A DNA stretch of 64,000 bases from Undibacterium sp. GTDB lineage: Bacteria > Pseudomonadota > Gammaproteobacteria > Burkholderiales > Burkholderiaceae_D. The stretch's first letter is position 1; each line of letters opens with the position of its first letter. The stretch lies in assembly GCA_030645915.1 (NCBI GenBank), contig JAUSNO010000038.1, positions 186,001-250,000 of the forward strand, written 5' to 3'. The position numbers were made by a program, and so were the translations under genes. The notes under the pieces were generated by a model, which saw only the letters and a list, made by a program, of their open reading frames with translations, was not told the origin of the DNA and made no database searches. Positions 36,400 through 44,995 of this stretch are shown one piece after another.

Positions 36400-36579
36400 T
36401 TAATCGTTCTTAGTTTTCAATACTTTACGACCACGGTAAAAGCCGTTTGGGCTAATGTGGTGACGCATATGCGTTTCGCCAGTTGTTGGCTCGATACCCA
36501 ATTGCGGTGCAACCAGGAAATCGTGTGAACGGTGCATACCACGCTTGGATGGTGATTTTTTGTTTTGCTGAACGGCCAT
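36400..36579 (-). CDS. rpmF: 50S ribosomal protein L32
   Basis: A 59-residue basic ribosomal protein read directly from the sequence ([20 protein letters not shown] at its start, ending LKTKND). It is of the type without the zinc-binding Cys found in some L32 paralogues. It lies between yceD and plsX, the conserved location in proteobacteria, and is followed by a terminator. An AGGAGTT ribosome-binding site precedes the ATG. Confidence 0.97.
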   Translation of the reverse strand: MAVQQNKKSPSKRGMHRSHDFLVAPQLGIEPTTGETHMRHHISPNGFYRGRKVLKTKND

Positions 36580-36702
36580 GATAACTCCTAATACTTCAAA
36601 AAATGTTTCTAAAATTTAACACACCTGAATAAGCGAAAACAAACTGCTTTTCAAGAATCCCTAACAATACTTCGACCTGAGTGTCTTTTCAGAATAATGC
36701 CA

Positions 36703-37230
36703 CTAGGTACGCCCATTTATCTTCTTCAGCACAGCGAATGGAGACACCTTGTTACTCGCTTCTGCTTCAATCGCTGCCACTGTTGAGACCGATGAATCTA
36801 ATACTACATCAGGGCATACTGCATGCTTGGGCGATTGGGGTATTGCCAGCAACACCTCATCCTCGATCAAATCCATGATATTGAATGTTTTGCTGCCTAC
36901 TACTACATCAATCTCGTCATTATCGATCAATGCCTCAATTTCATCGGCATTTTCTTCGTTTTTGGCGAGAATTAATTCTGATTCCGAGTCAACTTCAAAA
37001 GCAAAGATAGTCAAGCATCGCTGACACATCAATTGCACATTGCCATTTACCGTTAATACCAATCTTGGATAACCGAGTCGATTAACGCCGCCTTCAAGCG
37101 ACCAACTCAAGGCACCTTCAGTGTTTGCACACTCGTTGGATAAACGTTGCAAATCCGCGATTAAAATATTGCCTTCGCGCCGCTCTTGAAGCTGGCAAAA
37201 CGAAAAAGCGTCTATCACTAATGCTTGCAT
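36703..37230 (-). CDS. yceD: YceD/DUF177 family 23S rRNA accumulation protein
   Basis: A conserved 175-residue protein reported to be needed for normal 23S rRNA accumulation. A Cys pair in LMCQRCLTIFAFEVDSESELILA marks the DUF177 core, followed by acidic segments (ENADEIEALIDNDEIDVV) and the end block FAVLKKINGR. It is co-directional with rpmF, 123 bp away, and divergent from yceF. Confidence 0.9.
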   Translation of the reverse strand: MQALVIDAFSFCQLQERREGNILIADLQRLSNECANTEGALSWSLEGGVNRLGYPRLVLTVNGNVQLMCQRCLTIFAFEVDSESELILAKNEENADEIEALIDNDEIDVVVGSKTFNIMDLIEDEVLLAIPQSPKHAVCPDVVLDSSVSTVAAIEAEASNKVSPFAVLKKINGRT

Positions 37231-37346
37231 AGGATATTTGAACCCAGAAAACCTGCGATAATAACAGGGTTGCTACTTGTTAGTCAAAGGCTTGCAGCAA
37301 TAATTCATTCCAATTTGCGTTTATTTGCAAAAAACACCACGAACAA

Positions 37347-37958
37347 ATGTCACACACCCAACAATCACCCAAACTTATTTTGGCATCAGGATCAGCCTAC
37401 CGCCACGAATTGCTGTCACGCTTGCATTTGCCATTTGAGGCTATCGCACCGGATATCGATGAAAGCGCTCTGCCCCATGAATCCCCCGAGCAAACAGCGC
37501 TGCGTCTGGCGGAGCAAAAAGCGCGGGCGATTGCGCAACAATATCCCGAGTCGATCATTATAGGTTCGGATCAGGTCGCAACGCTAGAGGGAGAGCAGAT
37601 TGGCAAGCCAGGCACGCATGAAGCGGCATTAAAACAATTGCAAAAAATGCGCGGAAAAGAGGTTATTTTCCATACTGCGCTTTGCCTTGTCGATAGCCGG
37701 AATAATCAAACCAGGTACGCCGTCCAAACGCAAAATGTGCAAACCCTGGTTCGCTTTCGCGACCTAAGCGATGCGGAACTGGATGCTTATTTGCGGATTG
37801 AGCAACCTTACGACTGCGCAGGCAGTGCAAAAAATGAAGGTTTAGGCATCGTCATCATCGAAAAAATAGTCAGCGAAGATCCTACCGCCCTCACCGGGCT
37901 CCCGCTGATCGCACTCACCAGCATGTTGCGCAATGCAGGTGTTACTTTTTTCAAATAA
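37347..37958 (+). CDS. yceF: Maf-family 7-methyl-GTP pyrophosphatase YceF
   Basis: A Maf-fold house-cleaning pyrophosphatase that hydrolyses modified nucleotides. LILASGSAYRHELL near the N-terminus, SDQVATLEGEQIGKP and CAGSAKNEGLGI identify the YceF (m7GTP) subfamily rather than the dTTP/UTP-type Maf (YhdE). It has 203 residues. Its location beside yceD-rpmF-plsX also matches E. coli. Its stop is followed one base later by an R3 repeat. Confidence 0.9.
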   Translation: MSHTQQSPKLILASGSAYRHELLSRLHLPFEAIAPDIDESALPHESPEQTALRLAEQKARAIAQQYPESIIIGSDQVATLEGEQIGKPGTHEAALKQLQKMRGKEVIFHTALCLVDSRNNQTRYAVQTQNVQTLVRFRDLSDAELDAYLRIEQPYDCAGSAKNEGLGIVIIEKIVSEDPTALTGLPLIALTSMLRNAGVTFFK

Positions 37959-37959
37959 T

Positions 37960-38043
37960 GGGGAGTATATGTATTTTTTAAAAAATACGCTCACCAACAT
38001 TGCGCTATCAAACGATATTATCCAATACTCACCACCAGTATAT
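37960..38043. repeat. Dispersed intergenic element, family R3 copy 3
   Basis: Begins GGGGAGTATATG immediately after the yceF stop and ends ACCACCAGTATAT ten bases before the next start. The core CGCTCACCAACATTGCG (37988-38004) matches the copies at 25929 and 43137. An internal TATTTTTTAAAAAATA palindrome is present. Confidence 0.6.
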
Positions 38044-38053
38044 AAAAAAACAC

Positions 38054-38809
38054 ATGGCCGGCATACTTTACTTAATTCCCAATACGCTTGGGCAAACCGA
38101 AGCGCAACAAGAAAACCTGTTGGCGCAAATCATTCCCGATACGGTACAAAAAATGACGGCACAACTGAGTCATTTTGTTGCCGAGAATGCCAAGACGACG
38201 CGCGCTTATTTAAAGCTGCTCAACCAAAGTCATCCGCTGGCAAAGCCGATGCAGGAGTTGCAGATTGCAGAGTTAAATGTCAACACCCCAGCGCAAGCGT
38301 TGGAAGCCCTATTGGCACCGCTGATTCAGGGGCATGACGTAGGATTAATCTCCGAAGCCGGCGTGCCTGCCGTCGCCGATCCGGGCGCCAACCTGGTTAG
38401 GCTGGCACATCAGCGCAATATTTGCGTCAGGCCTTTGGTTGGCCCCTCATCCTTACTCCTGGCGCTGATGGCAAGTGGTTTAAATGGTCAAAGCTTTGCC
38501 TTTCATGGTTATCTACCTACCGATGCCGCCTTGCGCGCCAAGCGGATCAAAGAGTTGGAAGACCGCTCACGCAAAGAGCAACAAACCCAGTTATTGATAG
38601 AGACACCCTATCGCAATGCAGCCATGCTGGAAGCGCTCGCAAGCAACTGTCTGCCAACCAGCTTAATTTGTGTGGCGACCGATCTCACACTGGAATCAGA
38701 AAGCATTACAACGCTAAGCGCTACCGAATGGAAAAAGCGCCTGCACGCCAATCAGGCGCCGGACTTTCACAAAAAACCTACGGTATTTCTGTTTCTGGCA
38801 AATCAATAA
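38054..38809 (+). CDS. RsmI-like SAM-dependent methyltransferase
   Basis: A tetrapyrrole-methylase-fold enzyme related to the 16S rRNA methyltransferase RsmI. Recognisable blocks are LYLIPNTLGQ at the N-terminus, VGLISEAGVPAVADPGANLV, PLVGPSSLLLALMASGL and FAFHGYLPTD. It lacks the C-terminal extension of true RsmI and is about 251 residues, so it is probably a paralogue with its own target. I start it at 38054; the frame is open 18 codons further upstream but those lie inside an R3 repeat. Confidence 0.82.
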   Translation: MAGILYLIPNTLGQTEAQQENLLAQIIPDTVQKMTAQLSHFVAENAKTTRAYLKLLNQSHPLAKPMQELQIAELNVNTPAQALEALLAPLIQGHDVGLISEAGVPAVADPGANLVRLAHQRNICVRPLVGPSSLLLALMASGLNGQSFAFHGYLPTDAALRAKRIKELEDRSRKEQQTQLLIETPYRNAAMLEALASNCLPTSLICVATDLTLESESITTLSATEWKKRLHANQAPDFHKKPTVFLFLANQ

Positions 38810-38887
38810 AAAAGAACGGTCGATCTAAAATTTTTAATTTAAGCTAAGATACGACTTTTCCGCGAGTTCAATAGAGGAGTAACCGAA

Positions 38888-40048
38888 ATGCTGAATTTTG
38901 ACTTTTACAACCCTACCCAAATTCTGTTTGGCAAAGGTCGCATTGCCGACCTCAACAAAGTCGTGCCTAGCGATGCCAAGGTGTTGCTCATGTATGGCGG
39001 TGGCAGCATCAAAAAGAATGGTGTATTTGACGAAGTCATCGCAGCTTTGGGCGAACGCGAAGTCAGCGAATTTAGCGGCATAGAACCTAACCCTACCTAT
39101 GAAACACTGCTAGTCGCGATCGATTTGGTTAAAACAAAGAAAATCGATTTCCTGCTGGCAGTTGGCGGCGGCTCGGTTATCGACAGCGCAAAATTTGTTG
39201 CTGCGGCAGCGCTCTTTGAAGGCGGTGAACCCTGGGCCATCCTGGAAAAACGCGGCAGCAACATCAGCAAAGCCCTGCCCTTCGGCGCCATATTGACTTT
39301 GCCCGCGACAGGATCAGAAATGAATAGCGGCTCCGTCGTCACTCGGCGCTCCATCAATGCCAAGATGGCGTTTAATAGCCGCCATTGCTTTCCAAAATTT
39401 TCGATACTCGATCCAAGCAAGACTTTTACGCTCCCGGTACGACAAATCGGCAACGGCGCGGTCGATGCGTTCATCCATGTAATGGAACAATACCTGACCT
39501 ATCCGGTGAACTCGCCGGTGCAAGACAGATTTGCTGAAGGCTTGCTAAAAACCATCATTGAAGAAGGCCCTAAAGCACTCGCCAATCCGGAAGACTATGA
39601 TGTGCGCGCCAATCTCATGTGGTGCGCCACCATGGCCTTGAACGGCATTATCTCCACCGGCGTGCCACAGGATTGGGCCACGCACATGATAGGGCACGAA
39701 CTGACCGCATTGCACGGGCTAGATCATGCACAGACACTCGCCATCATCCTGCCAAGCATGTTAAGAATCCGCAAGGAAGGCAAACTCGAAAAACTGCTGC
39801 AATATGCAGAACGTGTCTGGGACTTACGTGAAGGCGATGAAAATGCCTGCATCGACGCGGCAATTACATGCACACAAGACTTTTTTGAGGAAATGGGCGT
39901 TAAAACACATTTGAGCGACTATGCACTCGATGCCGATTGCATCACACCTATTCTGGCCGCACTGGAAAGCCACCGCATGGTAACTTTAGGTGAAAAACGC
40001 GATGTCACGCTAGACATCAGTCGTCAGGTGCTGGAACTAAGCCTATAA
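38888..40048 (+). CDS. yqhD: NADPH-dependent aldehyde/alcohol reductase YqhD
   Basis: An iron/zinc-containing alcohol dehydrogenase that reduces short-chain and lipid-derived aldehydes. The N-terminus (FYNPTQILFGKG), VGGGSVIDSAKF and LTLPATGSEMN are close to E. coli YqhD. The metal ligands lie in NGAVDAFIHVMEQYL (Asp, His) and HGLDHAQTLAI (His). Its 386 residues equal YqhD (387). It is a single-gene unit with a good AGAGGAG ribosome-binding site, ending at a hairpin. Confidence 0.93.
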   Translation: MLNFDFYNPTQILFGKGRIADLNKVVPSDAKVLLMYGGGSIKKNGVFDEVIAALGEREVSEFSGIEPNPTYETLLVAIDLVKTKKIDFLLAVGGGSVIDSAKFVAAAALFEGGEPWAILEKRGSNISKALPFGAILTLPATGSEMNSGSVVTRRSINAKMAFNSRHCFPKFSILDPSKTFTLPVRQIGNGAVDAFIHVMEQYLTYPVNSPVQDRFAEGLLKTIIEEGPKALANPEDYDVRANLMWCATMALNGIISTGVPQDWATHMIGHELTALHGLDHAQTLAIILPSMLRIRKEGKLEKLLQYAERVWDLREGDENACIDAAITCTQDFFEEMGVKTHLSDYALDADCITPILAALESHRMVTLGEKRDVTLDISRQVLELSL

Positions 40049-40056
40049 AAACCGGC

Positions 40057-40091
40057 GATTGTCCAAATACTCACGATGTATTTGGACAATC
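40057..40091. terminator. Hairpin between convergent yqhD and the 412-residue gene
   Basis: Perfect 14-bp stem (GATTGTCCAAATAC and its complement) with a 7-nt loop. No strong T run follows, but the position between convergent genes fits a shared terminator. Confidence 0.65.
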
Positions 40092-40115
40092 AACAAGAAG
40101 TGAATGCCGCAAAAA

Positions 40116-41354
40116 TTACTTCTTCGCAGCTCTTTCGATGTGACAGTTATCACTCAAGAAACGCAAGGCACCGCTAAAGCTGGTATCCCAATCATCGAGC
40201 AAATATGCATCCGCCTCTTCCAGAAAGCTATTCCAGTCGTCCAGCAAACCTTCTTGTTTTTCGTGTGGTGCGCAATTTTCTATCCATGCGATCGCCAATG
40301 CAGGCTGAAATCCTTGCTCACGAATTTTCTTGACCAAAGTTTTGGCGGTTTTTTCTGGCAAGCTGGTCTTCGGTGCAACCCCGACCGAGATGCACAAAAA
40401 CATCGTCAACAATGAATCGATATCCGTCTTGCCCTTGGTCACTTTGGTCCACTCTTTGGACACCAGCGCATCGTAATCCGACGTATCTTCCACTTCATGA
40501 TCACGGATAAAATAACGCTCTTTGAGCTCATACACCAGCTTATCAAGCGATGCTGAGATATCCTTAATTTTCGGCAAATCCTGGGTGATGATCTCTTGCT
40601 GTATACGTTCAGCAATGGCACGATATTTTTCAGGAATATCTGCCAATGGCACATCCGCCTTTGCCTTGCCGCGCCTGGCAACTTTGATCGGCTTGGCGCG
40701 AATAGATTCAAGCAGAGTCGCAAACTCGATTTGATTCGAAAAAGTAATCTCTTGCTGACCAGCCAGCTGCGCCAGCATCGCTGACCTGATCACCGACACC
40801 GCTTCTACATCGTCATCTTCGAGCAAGGCACGCGACAAACCCAAACTACTGCCAAACCAAAAGCCTGCCTCGATTTCCAAGGCATTGGTCTGGCGTTGTT
40901 CCAGCGCCTTGCGATATTCAGAGGGTTTTTCTTTCAGCGACCAAAATTCAAGAAAATCTTCGACCCGACCTTTTTCTTCGCGACCAAGCAAGGCGTATTC
41001 CGGCATCGCGAACAAGGCCTTGATCAAGCCAGATCCACCACGCGAAAGCGTCAGGAAGGTATTATCCCGCACAAATTTAGCCGCCGCCTCCAGGTCACCC
41101 TGCGAGGTCTGGACTAAAAACAAACTGGCCAGATTGACGATACGCTTGCGTGCCGCCTCTATCTCCGGCCTGAGATACTTGCTGCCAAAAGCGTCGGCAA
41201 TTTGCACCACGCCCTTGGGCGCTTCCAGATTAATCGCGGCGAGTTTAGCGCTATCGATGATCCCTTGCTTGACGCCATAACGCAGCACCGTTTCGAAAAA
41301 CGGCCGGTCATCAATTAAGGCGATATCAAATTGCTTGTCGGACATAAATTCCAA
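40116..41354 (-). CDS. Uncharacterised 412-residue protein of the J-domain operon
   Basis: I do not recognise a named domain. The product is predicted soluble and mostly helical, with no signal peptide or membrane segment. A Lys/Arg-rich stretch lies near the middle (RAKPIKVARRGKAKADVP), and a second half begins about residue 235 (IPEKYRAIAERIQQEII). A later Met (MSDKQFDIALIDD, four codons in) is an alternative start. It is the last of four minus-strand genes beginning with a J-domain gene, 41 bp after the 255-residue gene. Context suggests a chaperone-linked role, but this is inference only. Confidence 0.75.
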   Translation of the reverse strand: MEFMSDKQFDIALIDDRPFFETVLRYGVKQGIIDSAKLAAINLEAPKGVVQIADAFGSKYLRPEIEAARKRIVNLASLFLVQTSQGDLEAAAKFVRDNTFLTLSRGGSGLIKALFAMPEYALLGREEKGRVEDFLEFWSLKEKPSEYRKALEQRQTNALEIEAGFWFGSSLGLSRALLEDDDVEAVSVIRSAMLAQLAGQQEITFSNQIEFATLLESIRAKPIKVARRGKAKADVPLADIPEKYRAIAERIQQEIITQDLPKIKDISASLDKLVYELKERYFIRDHEVEDTSDYDALVSKEWTKVTKGKTDIDSLLTMFLCISVGVAPKTSLPEKTAKTLVKKIREQGFQPALAIAWIENCAPHEKQEGLLDDWNSFLEEADAYLLDDWDTSFSGALRFLSDNCHIERAAKK

Positions 41355-41395
41355 TAATAGACAAAAATCGGGGGAAAATCGGGCTTCAGCTTCCG

Positions 41396-42163
41396 CTACA
41401 ACGCCGACTCATCATCATCGTCTTTATCGTCGCCATCATCATTATTTTTTGGTCTTTCTTCAGCCTCTTCTTCGGGCACGCCAGCACCTTCCGCCAACTC
41501 ATCCAATGCCTGATTGGCCAGATAGACTTTATAACGTGCGCGCAGCTTTAACAGCACTTCACGGAAAATTTCCGGCAATTCATACCGCAACAGATAGGTG
41601 ACTTCCATCCAGTCATGATCGACTACATTCGCCATATCCATCGCGGAGGCGCCAGTCTCTGTCTCACGCGTCAGATTGAGCAAATCATCGTCCAGCGCCT
41701 GGGTCTTGTTCTCATCGCCGTATTCGTACAGGTCGAAGGTTGCATAGCGGTAAAAATGCTCCACCATCGGCGTGCGGTCACACAAATAATCCACCAGCGA
41801 ATCGTAACCGCCCTCCACTTCTGCGATTTCATACAAAAACTCGGCAGGATCAGCACCTTCCCGGAAGATGACGGAATTGATCATGCCACGCAATTGTTCG
41901 TGTGTTAAATCCTTATAGCGCTTTTCCAGAACAACGGCCTGGGCAAACTGTTCTGGCGTCACCAGCAAATTCACCAACGATTCTTTAGAGGAATCGTATT
42001 CGCGAATAATCGCCAGCAAATCCTTGGCCGGAAACTCATCCAATGCCGCCACCAGGGCTTTATCGCCCTCCGTTTCAGCGAGATTGGCCAAGGCGAACTC
42101 AGCGCCAGCGATATCGCCAGCCTTAATCAAACTTTGTGCTTCTATCAATGCGGGATAATTCAT
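41396..42163 (-). CDS. Uncharacterised acidic protein (255 aa) of the J-domain operon
   Basis: Unknown function. The first 220 residues look helical (IEAQSLIKAGDIAGAEFALANLAE at the start resembles a repeat-type helical hairpin). The last 30 residues are almost entirely Glu, Asp and Asn, ending in a run of Asp. No signal or membrane segment. It lies 9 bp after the 199-residue gene and 41 bp before the 412-residue gene. Acidic tails are also found in the preceding gene, suggesting a related role in binding basic partners or clients. Confidence 0.75.
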   Translation of the reverse strand: MNYPALIEAQSLIKAGDIAGAEFALANLAETEGDKALVAALDEFPAKDLLAIIREYDSSKESLVNLLVTPEQFAQAVVLEKRYKDLTHEQLRGMINSVIFREGADPAEFLYEIAEVEGGYDSLVDYLCDRTPMVEHFYRYATFDLYEYGDENKTQALDDDLLNLTRETETGASAMDMANVVDHDWMEVTYLLRYELPEIFREVLLKLRARYKVYLANQALDELAEGAGVPEEEAEERPKNNDDGDDKDDDDESAL

Positions 42164-42172
42164 ATCAACTCC

Positions 42173-42772
42173 TTAATCTTTACGGTCAAAACCTTGCTCA
42201 GCCAACCATTCGGAACCCGCTTCGCCTAAATCATAATCATCGCCGTCATCACCATCGTCACGGCCATGTCTGCCGTAGTGGCCATCGAGATCGCCGCTTT
42301 CTTTCAGCTCGTCATTGGCTTCGTTTTCGCTATTATCTTCATCGTCTTCCTCCAGCGTATTGGAAGGGCTGGCTTGTCTGGACTGCTTGCTCTTGTTGAG
42401 ATATTCCAGACACGCTGCCACCACCATGAAGGCATCGCCATCGGCATCTTTTAATGCGATTAGACTCAAGGGCTCTGCCCATGGTTCCAATTTAACGGTC
42501 GCGGACAATTCTTTCCATGAGGGATGTTGCTTCGGTTCTTTGGACAGCAAAGATTCCATCACCAGGGGATTCATGAAACGAAAACCTTCATGAAAGGCAA
42601 CTGCAACCATTTCAGGATTGCTGCCCATCATCGGCAATAGCAAGGGAAGCTGCTTGCGCTTTTCGGTCAGACGTTTTTTTAAAACATCCTTGCCTTCTGA
42701 ATCGGTGCGCAGATCCTCCAACTCAGCTTTATAGACCGATTTTAAATCTTCAAAAAATCGTGAAAATCTCAT
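42173..42772 (-). CDS. Uncharacterised acidic protein (199 aa) of the J-domain operon
   Basis: Unknown function. The first 130 residues form a compact domain (MRFSRFFEDLKSVYKAELEDL, then PLLLPMMGSNPEMVAVAFHEGFRF). The remainder is a disordered acidic tail with several DD and GDD repeats. I chose the ATG at 42772 because it overlaps the J-domain stop by 4 bp (ATGA), a typical translational coupling; the frame is open ten codons further but overlaps more. It lies 9 bp before the 255-residue gene. Confidence 0.75.
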   Translation of the reverse strand: MRFSRFFEDLKSVYKAELEDLRTDSEGKDVLKKRLTEKRKQLPLLLPMMGSNPEMVAVAFHEGFRFMNPLVMESLLSKEPKQHPSWKELSATVKLEPWAEPLSLIALKDADGDAFMVVAACLEYLNKSKQSRQASPSNTLEEDDEDNSENEANDELKESGDLDGHYGRHGRDDGDDGDDYDLGEAGSEWLAEQGFDRKD

Positions 42773-43047
42773 TGTAATACTCCTGATATATAATTTTTCC
42801 ACACCTCGGTAGCGGTTTCCAGAGGTGAATCGAGCAGATTGCGCCGCCGATTTTCGTCATAGGCCGAACGCGCCACTGGATCTGACAAGATGTCATACGC
42901 CTCTTTTACCGCATGGAATTTTTCTGGTGCAAGCTCAGACGCATTGCGATCCGGATGAAACTCGGCCGCCTTCGCTCTGAAAGCCTTTTTTACATCCGCC
43001 AGAGTGGCGTTGCTGGCGATGCCCAGAACAAAGTAATAGTCTTTCAT
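42769..43047 (-). CDS. J-domain protein (minimal DnaJ-like)
   Basis: A 92-residue type III J-protein consisting of little more than a J domain. YYFVLGIASNATLADVKKAFRAKA, the essential HPD tripeptide (FHPDRN, about residues 31-33) and AYDILSDPVARSAYDE show helices I-IV. It should stimulate a DnaK-type Hsp70 ATPase and direct it to a special client. It is first of a four-gene run with three unknown acidic proteins, and slyD lies just upstream on the same strand. Confidence 0.9.
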   Translation of the reverse strand: MKDYYFVLGIASNATLADVKKAFRAKAAEFHPDRNASELAPEKFHAVKEAYDILSDPVARSAYDENRRRNLLDSPLETATEVWKNYISGVLQ

Positions 43048-43136
43048 GCGTCCTCGATGGTTGGCTAAATGGTCCCGCCGAATGACATTGCTGAGCGGTG
43101 CTGCTTCGTGGCGTCGTCAATCAAATGAACGACCTT

Positions 43137-43211
43137 GGGGGAGTATGCAAATAAAATGACAAATGACGCAATACTGACGAGCGCTTTTAAAAATACCCGG
43201 TGGCAGTATAT
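43137..43211. repeat. Dispersed intergenic element, family R3 copy 4
   Basis: Left end GGGGGAGTATG, right end ACCCGGTGGCAGTATAT. The core CGCAATACTGACGAGCGC (43167-43184) is the reverse complement of the core in the copy at 25929. It occupies most of the gap between slyD and the J-domain gene. Confidence 0.6.
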
Positions 43212-43224
43212 TTCTACACTGCCA
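43201..43224 (-). terminator. Candidate slyD terminator
   Basis: TGGCAGT pairs with ACTGCCA around a 10-nt loop. On the minus strand the stem is followed, after a few bases, by TATTTTT. It overlaps the end of the R3 repeat, so the repeat may supply the terminator. Confidence 0.4.
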
Positions 43225-43251
43225 CTTAAATCAAACTGACAGAGCTGAAAA

Positions 43252-43731
43252 CTAGTGATCGTGCCCGTGTTCGCCATGCACGTGACCGTGAGCGACTTCC
43301 TCTTCACTGGCAACGCGCACTTCCAGCACAGTCGCATCAAAACGAATCGTCATGCCAGCCAATGGATGGTTGCCATCTACCGTAACGATACCGGCATCAA
43401 TTTCCTTGACACGAAATTGCATGGTTTCTTCAGTTTCAGGATTACGCGTTTCAAACATCATGCCCACTTCTATATCGGGCGGAAACAAACCAACTTCTTC
43501 TTCGTGAATCAAACTGGCATCAAACTCACCGAAAGCTTCGTCAGGAGCCATGGTAACGGAAACGCTGTCACCAGCTTTCTTGCCTTCCAACGCGACTTCT
43601 ACCGCTGGCAAAATATTGTCATAATCACCGTGCAGATAGACGATAGGCTCGTGGTTTTTGTCGATAATTTTGCCTTCGGCATCGAACATGGTGTAATTCA
43701 GGCTGACGGCAGTATTTTTTGTGATTTGCAT
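43252..43731 (-). CDS. slyD: FKBP-type peptidyl-prolyl isomerase SlyD
   Basis: A metal-binding prolyl isomerase and chaperone. The FKBP half (MQITKNTAVSLNYTMFDAEGKIID) and inserted chaperone flap (about residues 70-125) are present. The C-terminus is His-rich (HGHVHGEHGHDH), the nickel-binding tail of SlyD. I start it at 43731; a longer open frame of 29 codons upstream has no family likeness. It has 159 residues and lies upstream of the J-domain operon on the same strand. Confidence 0.94.
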   Translation of the reverse strand: MQITKNTAVSLNYTMFDAEGKIIDKNHEPIVYLHGDYDNILPAVEVALEGKKAGDSVSVTMAPDEAFGEFDASLIHEEEVGLFPPDIEVGMMFETRNPETEETMQFRVKEIDAGIVTVDGNHPLAGMTIRFDATVLEVRVASEEEVAHGHVHGEHGHDH

Positions 43732-44037
43732 GATAATGATGAAAATAGTGAAAATTGTTTTAGCTTGGAAAGAGAATGTAGACCGGCAAAACCAAGCTGA
43801 AGGACGCCTACTTCTCAAAGGCAGTATTGTAACAGAGCCAGCGGAGCCGGATAAAGGAGCAAAAAACAGGCTCGCTTTAAAAAAATCGACCCGCTACCGT
43901 AATCTCTGGCGCAAAAGCAAACCGTTTACGCCAAAAAACGCCGCACATCCAGGTACAGTCGGTGTATATTCCGCTCCATCATCGCCAGCGCATTTCTAAT
44001 CTGGTGCGCCAGACATTATTTATATTAGGAACTCAGC
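43732..44037. other. Intergenic region between slyD and truncated rlmI
   Basis: About 305 bp between divergent genes. I see no gene or strong structure in it; it should hold the slyD promoter. A purine-rich tract with AAAAAAAT lies at about 43880. Confidence 0.4.
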
Positions 44038-44613
44038 ATGCTCATCATCACCATCAAACAAGGCAAGGAAAAAAGTTTGCTGGATGGAGATCCATGGATT
44101 TATCTATCGGCGGTAGCGCGTATCGATGGCAAATATGATGAAAAAATGAAATCCGGGGCGACAGCTCTGGTGCGCTCGTCATCCGGGCAGTTTCTGGCGC
44201 GTGCTGGCTGGAGCCCCAAATCACAAATCAGGGCGCGCGTCTGGACCTTTGATGAGAAAGAGGCAGTTGATCATGCGATGTTCAAGCGACGGATTCAGGC
44301 TGCCCTGGCCAGGCATAAAAAAATCAGTGCCGTACCGGGAAAACCTCTGCGCCTGATCAATGCAGAAGAAGATGGCTTGCCGGGACTGGTAGTGGATTAT
44401 CATGGCGTGCAGGCGGGCTATCTGGTTTGCCAGTTTCAAGCCGCCGGCGTCGATGCCTGGAAGGTTGTCATTGCCAAAACCCTCATCGCCGAAACCGGTT
44501 GCCCCAATGTCTACGAACATACCGACTATCTGGTGCGCAAAGGCGAAGGTTTGCTTGGCGGTTCTGGCGTACTGGCGGGTGACGAGCCGCCGGGTGACAT
44601 CGCTTTACTCTGA
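44038..44613 (+). pseudogene. rlmI: Truncated rlmI (23S rRNA m5C1962 methyltransferase)
   Basis: The 191 residues match the N-terminal half of RlmI: the PUA domain (IKQGKEKSLLDGDPWIYLSAVARIDG), SPKSQIRARVWTFD, and the linking EEHUD-like domain (NAEEDGLPGLVVDYHG). Full-length RlmI is about 395 residues. The frame stops at the point where the Rossmann methyltransferase domain should begin (after VLAGDEPP), and no such domain follows nearby. Without the SAM-binding domain it cannot be an active methylase; it is either a pseudogene or a free RNA-binding domain. Confidence 0.8.
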
Positions 44614-44995
44614 GCAAATCAAGCGCTACATGAGTGTCATAACCGAGTGTCATAACCGTGTCAAAATTATGGCATAGGCTTAATATAAATAAACGCATCG
44701 AAGTTTGCATATCCCAAAAACGGTTCATTTATTTCAATATTTTTTCTGGCTACTTCCTGTTTTCGATCAAGAGAAATGGCGATCTTCGCAATGCCAACAA
44801 AAGCATCGTAGGGTAGAATTGCGCCTGCAAGTAATTTCATCTCTGGCGAGCAGTTAAAAGTAGCAAAATACGCTATAAAAATAGACCGAGATAAGTGAAG
44901 TAGCATCTAGCAACACCAGCCTTCACGTCGATACGGCGATTTAAAATGCACGCTGAAATATCGGCTTTAAACGACAATGTGGTTCAAGGATAAGA
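44614..44995. other. Gap after the rlmI truncation
   Basis: About 380 bp. It starts with two tandem 13-bp copies of GAGTGTCATAACC (44632-44657) close to the truncation point. It contains one minus-strand open frame (listed separately) and the presumed promoter of the downstream nitronate monooxygenase. Confidence 0.5.
44667..44906 (-). CDS. Short open frame, possible gene remnant
   Basis: A 79-residue minus-strand frame with protein-like composition (AKIAISLDRKQEVARKNIEI) but a weak ribosome-binding site and no family I recognise. It lies where rlmI has lost its C-terminal half, so it could be the tail of an inserted or deleted gene. Low confidence. Confidence 0.25.
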   Translation of the reverse strand: MLLHLSRSIFIAYFATFNCSPEMKLLAGAILPYDAFVGIAKIAISLDRKQEVARKNIEINEPFLGYANFDAFIYIKPMP

